From assembly GCA_002633025.1 (NCBI GenBank), contig NMRB01000110.1:374377-438376 (forward strand): DNA of 64,000 bases, given 5' to 3'. The stretch comes from Notospermus geniculatus. Lineage: Eukaryota; Nemertea; Pilidiophora; Heteronemertea; Lineidae. Shown piece after piece: positions 45,101-56,884 of the stretch. Positions within the stretch are counted from its first letter, which is position 1. Every line of letters begins with the position of its first letter. Below the pieces are notes generated by a model. The model saw only the letters and a program-made list of their open reading frames with translations. It searched no databases and was not told the DNA's origin. A program made the translations under genes and the position numbers.

Positions 45101-47964
45101 CAGCCCCGTTTGCCCGAAACGTAGTGCTCCGTGGGATTTTGGCTATTTTTTTCTCTGTATTCAAGTTTTGTTACGTCTTGCTAAGTTTCCTCTCGGTCTA
45201 TCACGGTATCCGTGACGGGCCGTGGGGGGAAGCGGCTGCTGAGCCCCGGAGGCTCAAAGGCGCACTACGGTTCGGCCCGCGGTCTACCACGGATGCCAGT
45301 ACGTTCCCTCCCGGACCGTTACGTTCGGATGGGGTCCCTCACGTTTCTCACGTTCTGATCAAGGTCTGACACGTTTTTCACGTTCTGCCAAGGCTTTCTC
45401 TAGATGAAACGTGGACGCCGGGCAGCTTTGGAGCACGTTTGTGCCCACGGTATAAAAAGAAGGCCTGCAATGTGTCGTCGATTGCTCAGACTCGAATGAA
45501 GCTCCCCTGCCGGGCCTGGCTTTTCTATACTCCCTCCCATCCCGCGCGCGCCGTGTCACACCGTAGTAGAACGCAATGCGCCGTATCGCGCCGGGCCCTT
45601 AACCGTCACGCGCCGGGACGCGTCGTNCCTTCCCTCTTGTCGGGCCAGGGGCTCTAGAAATGACAAGTTGCACCGCCTCTCATACAACGAGCAGCGTCAC
45701 CGGAATTTCAAGTAGTCCACCTATTTTTCACTCATTTGGAAAACAAAATGATGTGTCATTTTCAGTTTCGTGAAATACCGAGCAACACCCCATCGAATTT
45801 CTCCTCTTTTCTCTGAAAAGGACTCAAAAGCACTCAAAACTACAAAACTACAAACTAATGTAGCATTGAGCAGGGCTTGACCAGCATTCAGGGAGTGGGG
45901 AGGCAAGAACCTTGTGATTATGTCAATGTCTTCACCATCAACAACCCACCAACAGTTTTCTACAGAGGAAAACGAGTGACCGAATTGAAAATTTTGCTCG
46001 ACATCCACCGAGACTCAATCCTTTTCGTGCAAGAATCACCATGTTAGCAATCTTTGCTCTACGAATGACATTTGTTGCGTGGGCGATGCTGCCATGAAGT
46101 CCTGTCACCCGACGAATAAAAAGTGTTACAACTGCATCAGATATTGAATTATCACTTTCAGGGACAGTGGCAGGAAACGACTACCTCTGTAGCTAATTGA
46201 ATGAGACGATGAATCACTTTCAAACGCGATGTCGAGGGACCAGAAGAAACCTCTTGGCGCCCTGTGACACTCTTTATGGCACCCCTGAGTGTAACCTTCA
46301 TTGTTTTCAGACTTTAGTCAGTTTAAGTTGACGATAATACGGTAATAAAGCGAGAGTAATCGAGAATTGATTGTTTGGCAGATACATGTAGGAAAGTGCT
46401 TTAAAAAATTTTCATGAGTAATTTCTGGCTCTCTGAAAAGATTTTTGATCCATTTCGGGTTCTAAATATTGGGAAGTGAGAGGAGACTGTCATCCTGACA
46501 TGGTTGCTTTGGTTATCAAGTTCGTTGTTTCTGGGGATAGAGCCCAGCATAAGTATTCGCAAGATGTCCGCAGATAATAACACTAACTGTAAAAAATCAT
46601 CCTGTACCGAGGGTCCAAACCCACGCGTACAGGGAACTAACATGGGTACAGCGAACTCACTCCGAGGAAGACGGACCTACTGTCAAAATATTCCATAGTG
46701 ATGGGTTGGTTCTACCTTGGGACCTTCAGGCCCATGGCGTTTATCAGCATGAGTGCAATCAGCAAAGACCATGGGTACTTTGTACCTAGATGCATTTTTG
46801 AACACGTGGGAAATACATGTAATTGGACAAGGAATTTATCCTTGCCCATGGGTATAATGGACCAACTTGTTTTTACAGTGAAACAAATGATTATCAAACC
46901 AACAAAGTCATTCGATACTAGGCCTACTAGGAAGATTGTTTGCGATTTTAAAGGATGCTATTATCAGATGATTGAAAAAAAACGAACATGAAAACAAGGC
47001 ATCAATGAATTGTATGTTGGAACTTTGGAGCAACTCCATGATAGGAGATGTAGACCTACGTTTAATTGTCCCCATTAATGTTCCGTTTGATGTCAGAGGA
47101 CACTTGGCATCTGTAGACATCAGGCGTCCTGCACTCACTCTACCGCAACATAATTCATCTGTTTTGTTTGAAATATCACAAAACAGAACATCAAGGGGTG
47201 TGTTAGTACATCCCTGATTTCAACTAATTCGTAGAATAGCCAGAAACTGTTTTGATACAATGATATAATCATTGGTAATTTTTCACGCAGCTAATTCAAA
47301 CTAGCATATGTCATATCGTGCAGAACATGGACTGCTTTGAATAGGCCACGTGACACAACATGTCGTCTGGCTACACGCATGGGCCAGTCACGTGTCACGT
47401 TGTGACGTATGAAAACAAAATGGCGTTGGCTCGGTGAGCGCGTTGATCATCCTGTATTAGTGGCACGCGTTAGAGAATGACACCAGCAGGTAGCATTCGT
47501 TCCCGTCCATCTGTTTGGCTTCGCAAAGATGAGTCTTTTTATTGAAGCCAATCATAACAAGCAGCGTGACTGATTACAAAAGATAATAAACATCACCATG
47601 CGGTTTAGCGACAGGTTTTGTTGCATGGCTGAAATTAATACCTATACCAATAACAAGTAATCGTCCCGACTAGCAGTGAGTGTTTTCTGCCGGTGTCAAA
47701 GGAAGTCTAGTCCTAAGAAATCAAGTCCGAGTCCGCCACTATTGATGGTAATGGTTTCCACAGCCAAATATTCCAACCTCTAGTTGAACAATATGACGGG
47801 ACTTAGATTCCTGTCACACTGGTAGACATTTTGATATTTATGCAGAGATTTTTGGTATTTTGAAGAAGGGTGATAAAATAATTCTGGTTTCCAGAATTAA
47901 TGTAGTCCTTTTTTCATTTCAGATGCTGTACCAACCACAATACAGCGAGCAGACGAATAACAAG
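42110..47964 (+). CDS. Candidate first two coding exons of an unidentified gene (3'-partial)
   Basis: Exon A (42110-42163) starts ATG and encodes MHGMARNMSSYGLYHPHQ, ending CAG|GTAAAA. Exon B (47923-47964) follows a pyrimidine-rich acceptor (tttttcatttcag), encodes MLYQPQYSEQTNNK, and ends AAG|GTAGGC. Both are in phase 0, so they join cleanly into a 32-residue N-terminus rich in Tyr, Gln, His and Met. Such N-termini are common in transcription factors and RNA-binding proteins with large 5' introns, which would fit the surrounding gene-poor interval, but that is inference. The remaining exons would lie beyond 64 kb, since I found none between 47965 and the window end. The borders are good, but both exons are short enough that chance cannot be excluded. 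Confidence 0.45.
43060..43850. repeat. Diverged direct repeat, about 450-bp unit
   Basis: The segment starting gaagaaagatgaaaattcct at about 43060 is echoed from about 43514 (aaagaaagat and onward), with shared blocks aattcctacc, tcaacttcgttttt, aagaaaata.tggc and, further on, ctgaatatt.attactta. Divergence and indels are substantial, so this is an old duplication. It lies within the putative intron between the exons at 42110 and 47923. Confidence 0.65.
44911..44938. repeat. Short (CAGC/CAGA)n microsatellite
   Basis: Three copies of the tetramer cagc are followed directly by three of caga. The array is too short to suggest function. Confidence 0.85.
45060..45660. other. GC-rich island in AT-rich surroundings
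   Basis: The base composition rises sharply over about 600 bp, with many cacg, ccgg and gcgc words. It includes one ambiguous base (45627), often a sign of difficult sequence. The left edge (tgctacggtcacactatg) resembles the start of some inverted-repeat elements, but I could not find its complement at the right. It could be a transposon remnant or a CpG-rich regulatory island. Confidence 0.5.
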
Positions 47965-49177
47965 GTAGGCAACTGGCATAATATGTATGATATGTGTGCG
48001 AGTCCGAAGATATCGAACTTTTATTAGCAAACAGATACGTCTGTCATCAGATAGCTCTCAGATGCAGGCCTATCACATCATATGTACAATGTACATGTAC
48101 ACTGTACGTACAATACATACCAACACACTTTTACAATACATGCTAGTACAATAGTTCAATTTCTATAAATCAAACTATATACACATAAAAAGCTTTCTTA
48201 TATCATTATTTATTTACGTATGTTTCGTTTAACTTCACAATAATCAATTTGACCATCACAAGGAAGGCTATAATATGTGCATTATAATCATTAATAGCAC
48301 TCTAACATACAGTACACGCGAGTTCAATTCGGTGTAGGCTACATTAGAGCCCATTTGCTCACTCGACGTGCAGTGTAAGGAGACACAATTTTATCAAACA
48401 TACATACCAAGTATAACTTCATATTGAATTATTTTGCACGCATTCTATGATAGGAATATCTATCATATATGTAGAACTACATGCATGACGTTTTTACATT
48501 AGGGTACATATACATAGATGAAATCCCGGGATGAAATACCAAATTCGGGTAGGGTAACGCACGGGATTACCCTCTTCCTTATTAACGGTGTGACTAGAGA
48601 TGGTAGCGTCTGATGTGATTGCCACACAACCTCATACAGTCACACTTTGCTCGGTCTTCTTGTGGTGGCATGCTAATACACCTGCAAATGCATCGTGGAT
48701 GGTGTGCATGCACGGGGGCGCGTTGAATACGCCAGACTAGACCTGATCAAAGAGTGATTTGATGAAACATCTGTAGGCAACAGCCAAGTCCTCTTTGCTT
48801 CATCACACCTACAAACCACAAATTACTTCCATAAAAGCTATATTTTAATGACTCGCTCGATGCGAAAATTAAAATATTCACTCAAGTGCGACGTGATATG
48901 ATTGACCCGCTACGCACCGATGACTTGAGAGAGCTCTCACGCCGCCATGTTGCAGACGATCCCTGTTGGTTGGATGGAGTGGTCTCCTGTGGGGCGTTGC
49001 TAAGTACCAATGTTCGTTATAGTGTTGGGCGTTCATCAGAGACTTATTCAGGTTCAACATAATATGGTTCTCATCCCTACTCACCAAGGAAACTAATGTT
49101 CTTACTGAATGACCTCTTGTCCGAAAATAGATACAACTTTTGTACGCTGAAGGAAGATTTCACTTGCGACGTGTTTA
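47965..49177. other. Putative intron, no exon seen
   Basis: Contains a palindromic tract catatgtacaatgtacatgt.. at about 48080-48110. Otherwise I see nothing that resembles an exon. Confidence 0.4.
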
Positions 49178-49731
49178 TTAAAGGTTAGCCTACCTGAGAA
49201 GCTTCCCAGCACTCAGCCTCTCTGGAAAGATGTTGGAGTAAAGATCATTTCAGTGAAAGTTTCAATGAAAATTGGACCATTAATTACAGTGTTATACCAA
49301 ATTTAAGATGTTGTTTCTACCTGACAACCAAACAACTTGGTATCCATGGCTGTCCAGGCGGCGGGTTCGTGAGGTAAATTGTGCTGTCCAGAAATTCTAA
49401 AATTGCCCTCAGAATCCATATTGAGGGAAATAACTGCAGTACGACTGACTGAACAAGAAAAAATACATCAAAACTACACCCAACTGCCCAAGTTAAATGA
49501 GTTATTTTGATGTTTTTTGCATGTTTACAAAATCCAATGACATCAAATGTGCTGTTCTCCGCTGCCTGACATGGTTGTCAGGGGTGTGTAGTAGTCCTAT
49601 TTAAATTGCCATAACTTTGTAATGGGTGACCCGATTTTCATGCGGTTTGCAGTTTCATGTTGCCTGACTAATGCTCTATAGTATTACGCAGAAAACCAGA
49701 AGTCGATAAAAGCTTCTCAGGTAACCTTTAA
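49178..49731. mobile_element. TTAA-flanked MITE
   Basis: TTAA (49178-49181) is followed by AGGTTAGCCTACCTGAGAAG. The right end reads AGCTTCTCAGGTAACCT and is followed by TTAA (49728-49731). The terminal repeats are therefore imperfect inverted copies, with a 5-nt insertion in the left one, inside a perfect TTAA target-site duplication. TTAA specificity is known for the piggyBac and Kolobok superfamilies. The 546-bp interior has no transposase. The superfamily cannot be decided from the ends alone. Confidence 0.85.
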
Positions 49732-52700
49732 CTATTCCGAGTAAAACTTCATGGTTATGTGACTTTTGGTATCATTTATGATGGCTCTACTGAATAAAAC
49801 ATTAACCAAGGTACATGTACTGTCATTATAACAGTTATTAAGCGATCAGTATCCGCGTTTCAAAATAATTACATTTCAAATCAAGATATGGAAAACAATC
49901 TGCCTGAGTTAGAGTTGATTATAATGATCTATACGCATTAATCTACAATATTTTCGATCGCTATGGCTTGTTTTTCAAGCATGCTAAAGAAACGAATAAA
50001 TAAAAAACCCAGCCAGCAATATTACATGTAGTAGTTGTCTCTGAAGTACAACCGGTCATAAAGTCGGACTCGCCCCTTCAGCCAAATGGCTTCCTTCAAA
50101 GTGAAATCCAAGACAATCTGGTGGCTACAAGACTTCGCGCATGCAAGCTATCAAGAGAGTGGACCGAAAACCTTTTAAATTATCAGTACTGCGTTAAATT
50201 CGGCAATCGAACTGAAACCACACAACTGCAATCAACATTACAAACTGAAGTCACGATAGCGCATACATGTAGATGTATAAACAGTATATAATTATCATTT
50301 ATTTCAATAGATCTGATATTTCTCAGTCTTCCTCGGAATCCCAAAAGTAAACGCTGACGTGTCCTTGAGAATTTTCTTGATACGCACAGCATTGAATTTT
50401 AGTTTGATACCAAACTATGAGCCATTTTTCCTATTATGGCCTCGAGCAGCTGAGGCTTGCTACCAATACGCGGTATTCTATGGATTGCCGCAGATGCAGC
50501 GATGGGCTGTGCTCTGTAGTATTAATTATTAAAAGTATCTCTTTATCCACGCCTAGTCTGATCAATACTCCGCCAGGCGGAGAGCGGCGAACTTAAGTGT
50601 AGGATGTAGTCAGCGTCTATCAACGCTGTCGAACAGATATCGAGCACGATCCTGATGATGATGTCCTTCAGGCGTGTCAGGTGTATTAGTACCATTTCTG
50701 GTGTTTTATAGCAACATACATGTAGATCTACAAAATTATACAACTGCAGCATTTTCATATCAGTAGCAAGTGTTTGCGCGAAACTTGTTACAACCATTTT
50801 CGTTTGTCGATCAGCTACTTACCACTACAGGGTAAATAAAGTGCCCCCTCGTATTCACACCGGGCAAAGTGCCCCCTCCCTCCTCTAAACAAGCCGACAC
50901 AGTCGACGAGCTACACGTTCGACCACACCGTTGTCACACAACAGTTCAGCGGGAGAACCTTCATCGATGACCTACGACTGGGAACATGTCCAGTTGTTCC
51001 TTCTGCTCGATTAACTCCATTTCAAAGCAATTACAAACCAATCACTTTCCAGGTGGCAATTGGTTTGGAAGTAAAGGGATGTCTCCGTCAAGCATCCAAT
51101 GGCGTATTTTTGGAATACTGATGTTGATTTTCCATTGGCGCTAAGCCTATGAGCCACTTCTGCCTCCACGTATGAGCAGGCAGGTTCTTCCATAAGGAAG
51201 TTTTCGAAAAGCCTTGAAAACAAATTGGCAAAAGTCTGAATAGACACTCTTCGTTATGGACAACATTTCTTCAAATGTTTTCAATCAATAGTGTAGAAGA
51301 TGGGAAAACTTTGACAGAAGTTGCCGTCTGCTCGGCTTTGGGGGTAAGATGGTCCTTCACAAAGACATAATACCTCTTTCATGATGAACCCCAACCTCCT
51401 TTAATGTCTGATATAATCGCCGATACAACGTGACGCACCTTCGGATGGATGGCGGAAAATAGCTCTCGCAATCAAAGCAACGCAGTGGGCCATGAAACAA
51501 CCTCTTCAATCTTCCACCCTTGCGATCCCGTAAGAAATATTTCATGACCCTAGAAAAAACTCCGAGAATCATCGGTCAATAAAGATAACCGGTGTCAATG
51601 GTCCATGTGTTAACACCTCATCGTTTTCTAGTTCAACTGTGATAGCTCATGGCGGCATGAAATGAGAGGGCGAAACAATTACATGCCGAGGGACCGGAGC
51701 AAACCGAGCGGAAGGCGATGACGGAGCAAGAGCTACAGAGAATGCGCACGACGCGTTTCTCAAATGATACAGCAAATATCGCCGAGGTGATCGACCCATT
51801 TATCATGAGCCTACACCCTAATGTTTCTTCAATGGTGGCACCATTAGCGGATACAAACTTTAATCACGATGTAAAAACCTGTTACAAGCCGCTATAAAAC
51901 ACACATATGCCAAAGTGACTTCTGTCTTGGGATCTCAGTTAATATTTGATGGTGTATAAATTAACTTAGGCCTCCCTTGCTAACTTTTCTTTATTGACAT
52001 ATGAACCCTCACGCCAATTATGACATATTAATTGAATTGCTCTCTGACTAAACTAATAAGAGTAGATGAATATTACATGCGACCAATTGTGCTTTGCTTA
52101 ATTTGTCCATTATTGACGCACGCTTTTTCTCTCATTAGTTGCATCCGAGGATGTCCGAATCAAGATCGGGCTTATCCGGAACAGTTCGTCTTATCTTGGA
52201 GAAGCCCCATTCGAGAAAGGGCCACTGCCTCCACCGTATCAGTTTTGAATGGCTGTTTTTTATCCATCCAAACCCATTTTCTTCTTGTACATCATCGTAG
52301 TCCGAATCAGCTTTTGAAAACTGTTCTCAACACTAAAACGGGATTCTCTGATAAGCGGATAGGAATCAAGCAAAATAACAAGCTCAGTATGATACAATGT
52401 AATAACGTCATTCTGAGGGTCGACAGAAAATTCTGAAAAAGGTAACAAAATAATTCATTCATACCTCTAGAAATATATCGGAATATTTCTGATACGTACT
52501 ACAGTTTCCTGAATGTTGCTCTTCTAAATTTAGATTCAGAAACAAAACCGATATTCGGTAGATGCTGGAACGCTAAGAAGCGTATATCTTCAGGGAAATA
52601 CACGTGTGAGGATGTAATCTTCGATAATATCGTACCAGTCTTCATGCATTTTGTGTCGCTGCCCGCAGCAATGATAAGTAATTTATCAGGTTTGCATGCA

Positions 52701-55700
52701 AACTGGGCTAGCTGTGAATTCAATATTGATACAAACCTCAGCCTGAATAGTTTATTGACACCAGTGCATCCAGAAATTCTTCTCAAATGTTGCAATATCG
52801 TTGTCATATAAATTCCGGGAGCTAAAAATATACCACCGTGATAATGCTGACGAAGATATTTACCGTTGACGCCCTTGGCATAATTTTGGAAACAAAGCAA
52901 GATCAGACCGATATTGGGATACAGGGTTGACAAAAAATGGAACGGCATATTTCTACTACCTTGAGGCTCAAACAACTAGTGTACCAACTGAGGTGACATA
53001 CTCCGCTGAAAATGCCTGACTTTGTTCCATAAACAAGCTCTCAAATTCAACAAACATAACTGCACCGAATCATACAAACTTGGTACGGCATTTTTCTTGC
53101 CTCAATCAGTTGATGTATAGGGCCTAGTTCGAGTCTCAGGGTGTGGGACTATGCCGTTCCGTTTTTTTGTGCCACCCTGAAAATACCGATGAATTTTGCC
53201 CATCGATGACATATGGTAAACGAACTGCGCGAGGCCAAGTCGAGCATTTTACCATCACTTGACCCTGATGGTACACGACTCACCTCACTCCATGCCGCGT
53301 TCTATTAATGTTTAATATGCGCAAGACTTCCAGATGTCTTAATCCTGTTTCGTATCACTTGACATGAATCCTTCCTGCTCGACAAGGAGACAGGCATCAA
53401 TTCGTATTTAGAAGAGATCCTAGCATCTCTGGCGTGCGTCAAATTTGAGGTTTCATGCGGCGTTCTCGAAAGAATTGAGCTCAAGGAAAACGGAAATTCA
53501 AATGGTGAATCTCTTTCTTGACTGATTGTCTCTTTCGCTGCCGAGGAAATGTGGCCCCTTTAGGAACATATTTTAATCAGGAAATTAGTCCCCAGCCACT
53601 TCCGTCAGCGAACCGATGCTAATTACAATCGAAAGTCAGGTGCTAGCCTAGCCCCACTGCCCAAGCGTAGCAGAGTGAATTAGCGAGGGCGTAACGGGTG
53701 AACGGTCTCCTAGTCGCGACCTGCATACGTTAACAGATGTCGTAAAATCGTTCATGAAGTTGTTTACAAAATGGCGTCGAGAATCCAAATGAAGTTGTCA
53801 CCAATCGATCTGTTTTGAGAAGTCAGAACTTTTCATTTAGCATGCCAAGGAAAAGTCGAGTGCTCGATTGGTTGTTTAGTAGATGAGGTAGCTGGTCCTA
53901 CTACAAAAACAGCAGCTATGATCAAGGGATGTCAAGACAAGCCTACACATTTAAACTATGTAGGCCTACATCGCTGAATAATGGAAGAATGGAAATGAAT
54001 GATGTCTCAGCGATGCAAGACGTTGGGTAACAGAGTCAGCCAAGCCTTTTGCCCAAATTTCCGTCTCTACATGTACATATACATATGTGAAGGCCAGTAG
54101 CCTACGTCTTTGCAATGAAGCCCTCACGGTGACCGCCTGGTTGGCATGGGAGTTACGACAGATGGCCAATTGCTAGTAACTGTGTTATTGCCTGTAATCG
54201 AATCACTTCTTAAGACAATGTGTTAATAGGAAAATTGGTAGATTGATTCTGCAGGTTCCGTGTGGTCCAGGTGACAGTGGTCAAACATCAGTGTCCAGAC
54301 ATGCGAGACAGGCAATAAACTTCTTCCAAAGCGCAGGAGCGGATATATCTGCTTCGGTTCATCGTGTTTATTCGGTGAGATGCTCATTTCGCTGACGGCA
54401 AGTTACTGTCTTTGTTGAAAGTTAACAATATTTTTTAAACGAAAGTTTATTAGCGATAATATTGTTGATACTACACAGAATGTAAAAGCATGCTGTGACG
54501 CAAATTCGCAGTTATCCTGAAGCATGTCTGCAGACAATGTTCAAAGAAAAAAGATTTTTGAACTGAGACATATCGCCTACGTGAAATTAAAGTTCAACAT
54601 ATGTCAGAATATGCTTAAAATGACAAGGCACTGATTCGTCGTCCACTTCCGGCGTTAGATCAGTGATAACAACAAGGAACAACAAGCCTAGGCCTAATCA
54701 TCTCCAGAAGACCGCCATAAATCGACAAAGTCACACTACCGCGACCACTATGCATAACAACAAATCACACAGCATGCGCTTTGCTTCTGGAAAAAAATCA
54801 CAACTTCTAAAGATAAGCAGACGAAGGGTTAAATTGGTTCTTTGGCGCAATCCTAGGTGACGCAGCGCTCGAAGCAGAATGGTTGGCGGTGTGGTATAAA
54901 AACTGACTAGCAGGACGAACGGATCAATAAATAAACAGACCTCCGAGTTTCCGGATGCAGTGAGTTCACCTACCCGAGTCTTTCTCTTTGATTCATCACG
55001 CCTGAGTCACCAAATGGTCTCCAGTGACGAAACTAAATTCTGACGAGTTTGTGTATCTCCAACATTTAGACACTTCGTTTCAATTTTGCTATTGTTTTAT
55101 GATAAATTGTTTAGACCTGATCCCGAAATCTCACGTACACGGTCAGCACGTAGTTTTCGCCCAAGAAATTGACGGGAGCCACACCCCGACATTCCTCACC
55201 CGATGATTTTACTTGTTCCCATGCCTTTAGTTTTTAAATCCTTTTTTATAAAAAAAAGTAACCACGACATACAACAACAGCCAGAGGCTTTGGTGACGAC
55301 GGAAAATCAAACCATTGTTTGGGACATCCGGGGCCTTTGGAAAACCTTCCCACGAAGATAAGTAGGGATGGAGCTTCCAGAAGACAACCTGTTTCTATTT
55401 GACTCTTAAATTCTTGCTCGTTCAAATACCATGGCGTTATTACCACAAATCCCAATAAACCACCGATCAAATGGCAGAACGACGACAGAGCAATCCAAAT
55501 AGGAAATCTCCCTCAACCAAACGGAATTACCAATTACACGAGCTTCCCTCTCGACACAGAGCGCTTTAAGGGCCTTCCTGTAACCGCGACACGGCGGAAA
55601 CATTATGGGAACTTAACAGCCACTGGTAAACTAACTCTTCGATTCCGGTACTCGCCAGGTAAAAACATGCTAACAGCATTTAAGTGCATATAAGAAGAAA

Positions 55701-56746
55701 TCAATGCGCGGTGAGGTAATTTGTAAAGCTTTTCAATGTGAGAGTTAGCAATGTACCACTGGGAGTTTTTATTTCGCTAATGCTAAGAGCAGAATTGCGA
55801 TTGGCCGGCTTCATTTAGTCGATGGACAAGAAATGAATTTGCAATAGAAGCAATCAGGCTGTGATTGAGGCTGGATGCTAAGTTGGACCAATTTTTCTTC
55901 GACTTCCTTGTAAAGAGACCGAGTAATTCTTAGTACATGTACCTTGTTCGGTAACATGGGATACGTATTTTCTTTTGTTCATCTCACAAGCTGCAATCAT
56001 TCGAGCCTTCATACAATGAGCAAATATCATTCATTTGCTAATAGTTATTGCACCATTGATTTGAATTGTCATTGATATCATTTTTGTGGGCCTTGTAGGG
56101 TTTTTAAAAACATTCTGCAGTTCATGATAATGTTCAAATGAATGATGTGCCAACGCCCACCACATATATACATGTACTCTACAGAAAAAAGAATTGAATT
56201 GAATTTAGTGCTGAACTGAACACACCCTCCATCAACACCAAACGTGATGTCCAACCGTAGATGGCAACCAAAACTATCCCCAAGGGTCCCCGGTCGATGG
56301 AAGTCGAAATTGATTGCATATTTGATGCCTTCGCGGCGGCCAGTAGTGCATGGTTACAACCTTTGTACAATACTGGACCGCGTGCAGCGCACATTCGCAA
56401 AGCGTCGCCCAACCATGTAATTTTCTATCTCGTCTCGCTTTCAGAGCTATAAAACTTGAGATGTCTGCCCAGTTATCGTATCGAGCGAACGTCGCTTCCT
56501 CTTTCAACATGCTTTCGAATTGAAATTAAAATGGTGGGTCGATCCTCTCCCGATAACCAGATAATACCCTGTATTTCTGTAATCGTGCTTCAAGTTCGCT
56601 GGCAGGTGATGTGACATCCAAGCCTGGGGCAACAACGAATGAACTTTTAGCTCATTTTGCCCGAATGCTACGTTAAATGGTGCTATGTTTTTGAACACTG
56701 CTTTTCCCATTCCTTCAGACCCAAGAAAGGGTCGCTGACTCACATT
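49732..56746. other. Gene-poor interval, no exon identified
   Basis: The longest open frame (52499-52975, minus, 158 codons) resembles nothing I know, and a frame of that length is expected about once by chance in a window this size. A small palindrome ctccgccaggcggag lies at about 50568. No inverted-repeat elements were found by eye, in contrast with the dense 12-18 kb stretch. Confidence 0.35.
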
Positions 56747-56884
56747 GACAAATCAAAGCATGCATTACATGCAGTTCTGTTGAACAACCAATCCGTGCGC
56801 CCGTTGCTGAATGGGGACAAATCAAAGCATGCGTTACAAACAATTCTGTTGAACAACCAATCCGTGCGCCCGTTGCTTAATGCA
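56747..56884. repeat. 69-bp tandem duplication
   Basis: The unit starting gacaaatcaaagcatgc is present twice (56747-56815 and 56816-56884) with a few substitutions. It keeps a frame open (LLNNQSVRPLLN appears twice), since 69 is a multiple of three. There is no sign that it is translated. Confidence 0.9.

Noticed and set aside
52499-52975. 158-codon minus-strand frame, the longest in the right half
   Set aside because: No recognisable motif or composition. About one frame of this length is expected by chance in 64 kb at this base composition.
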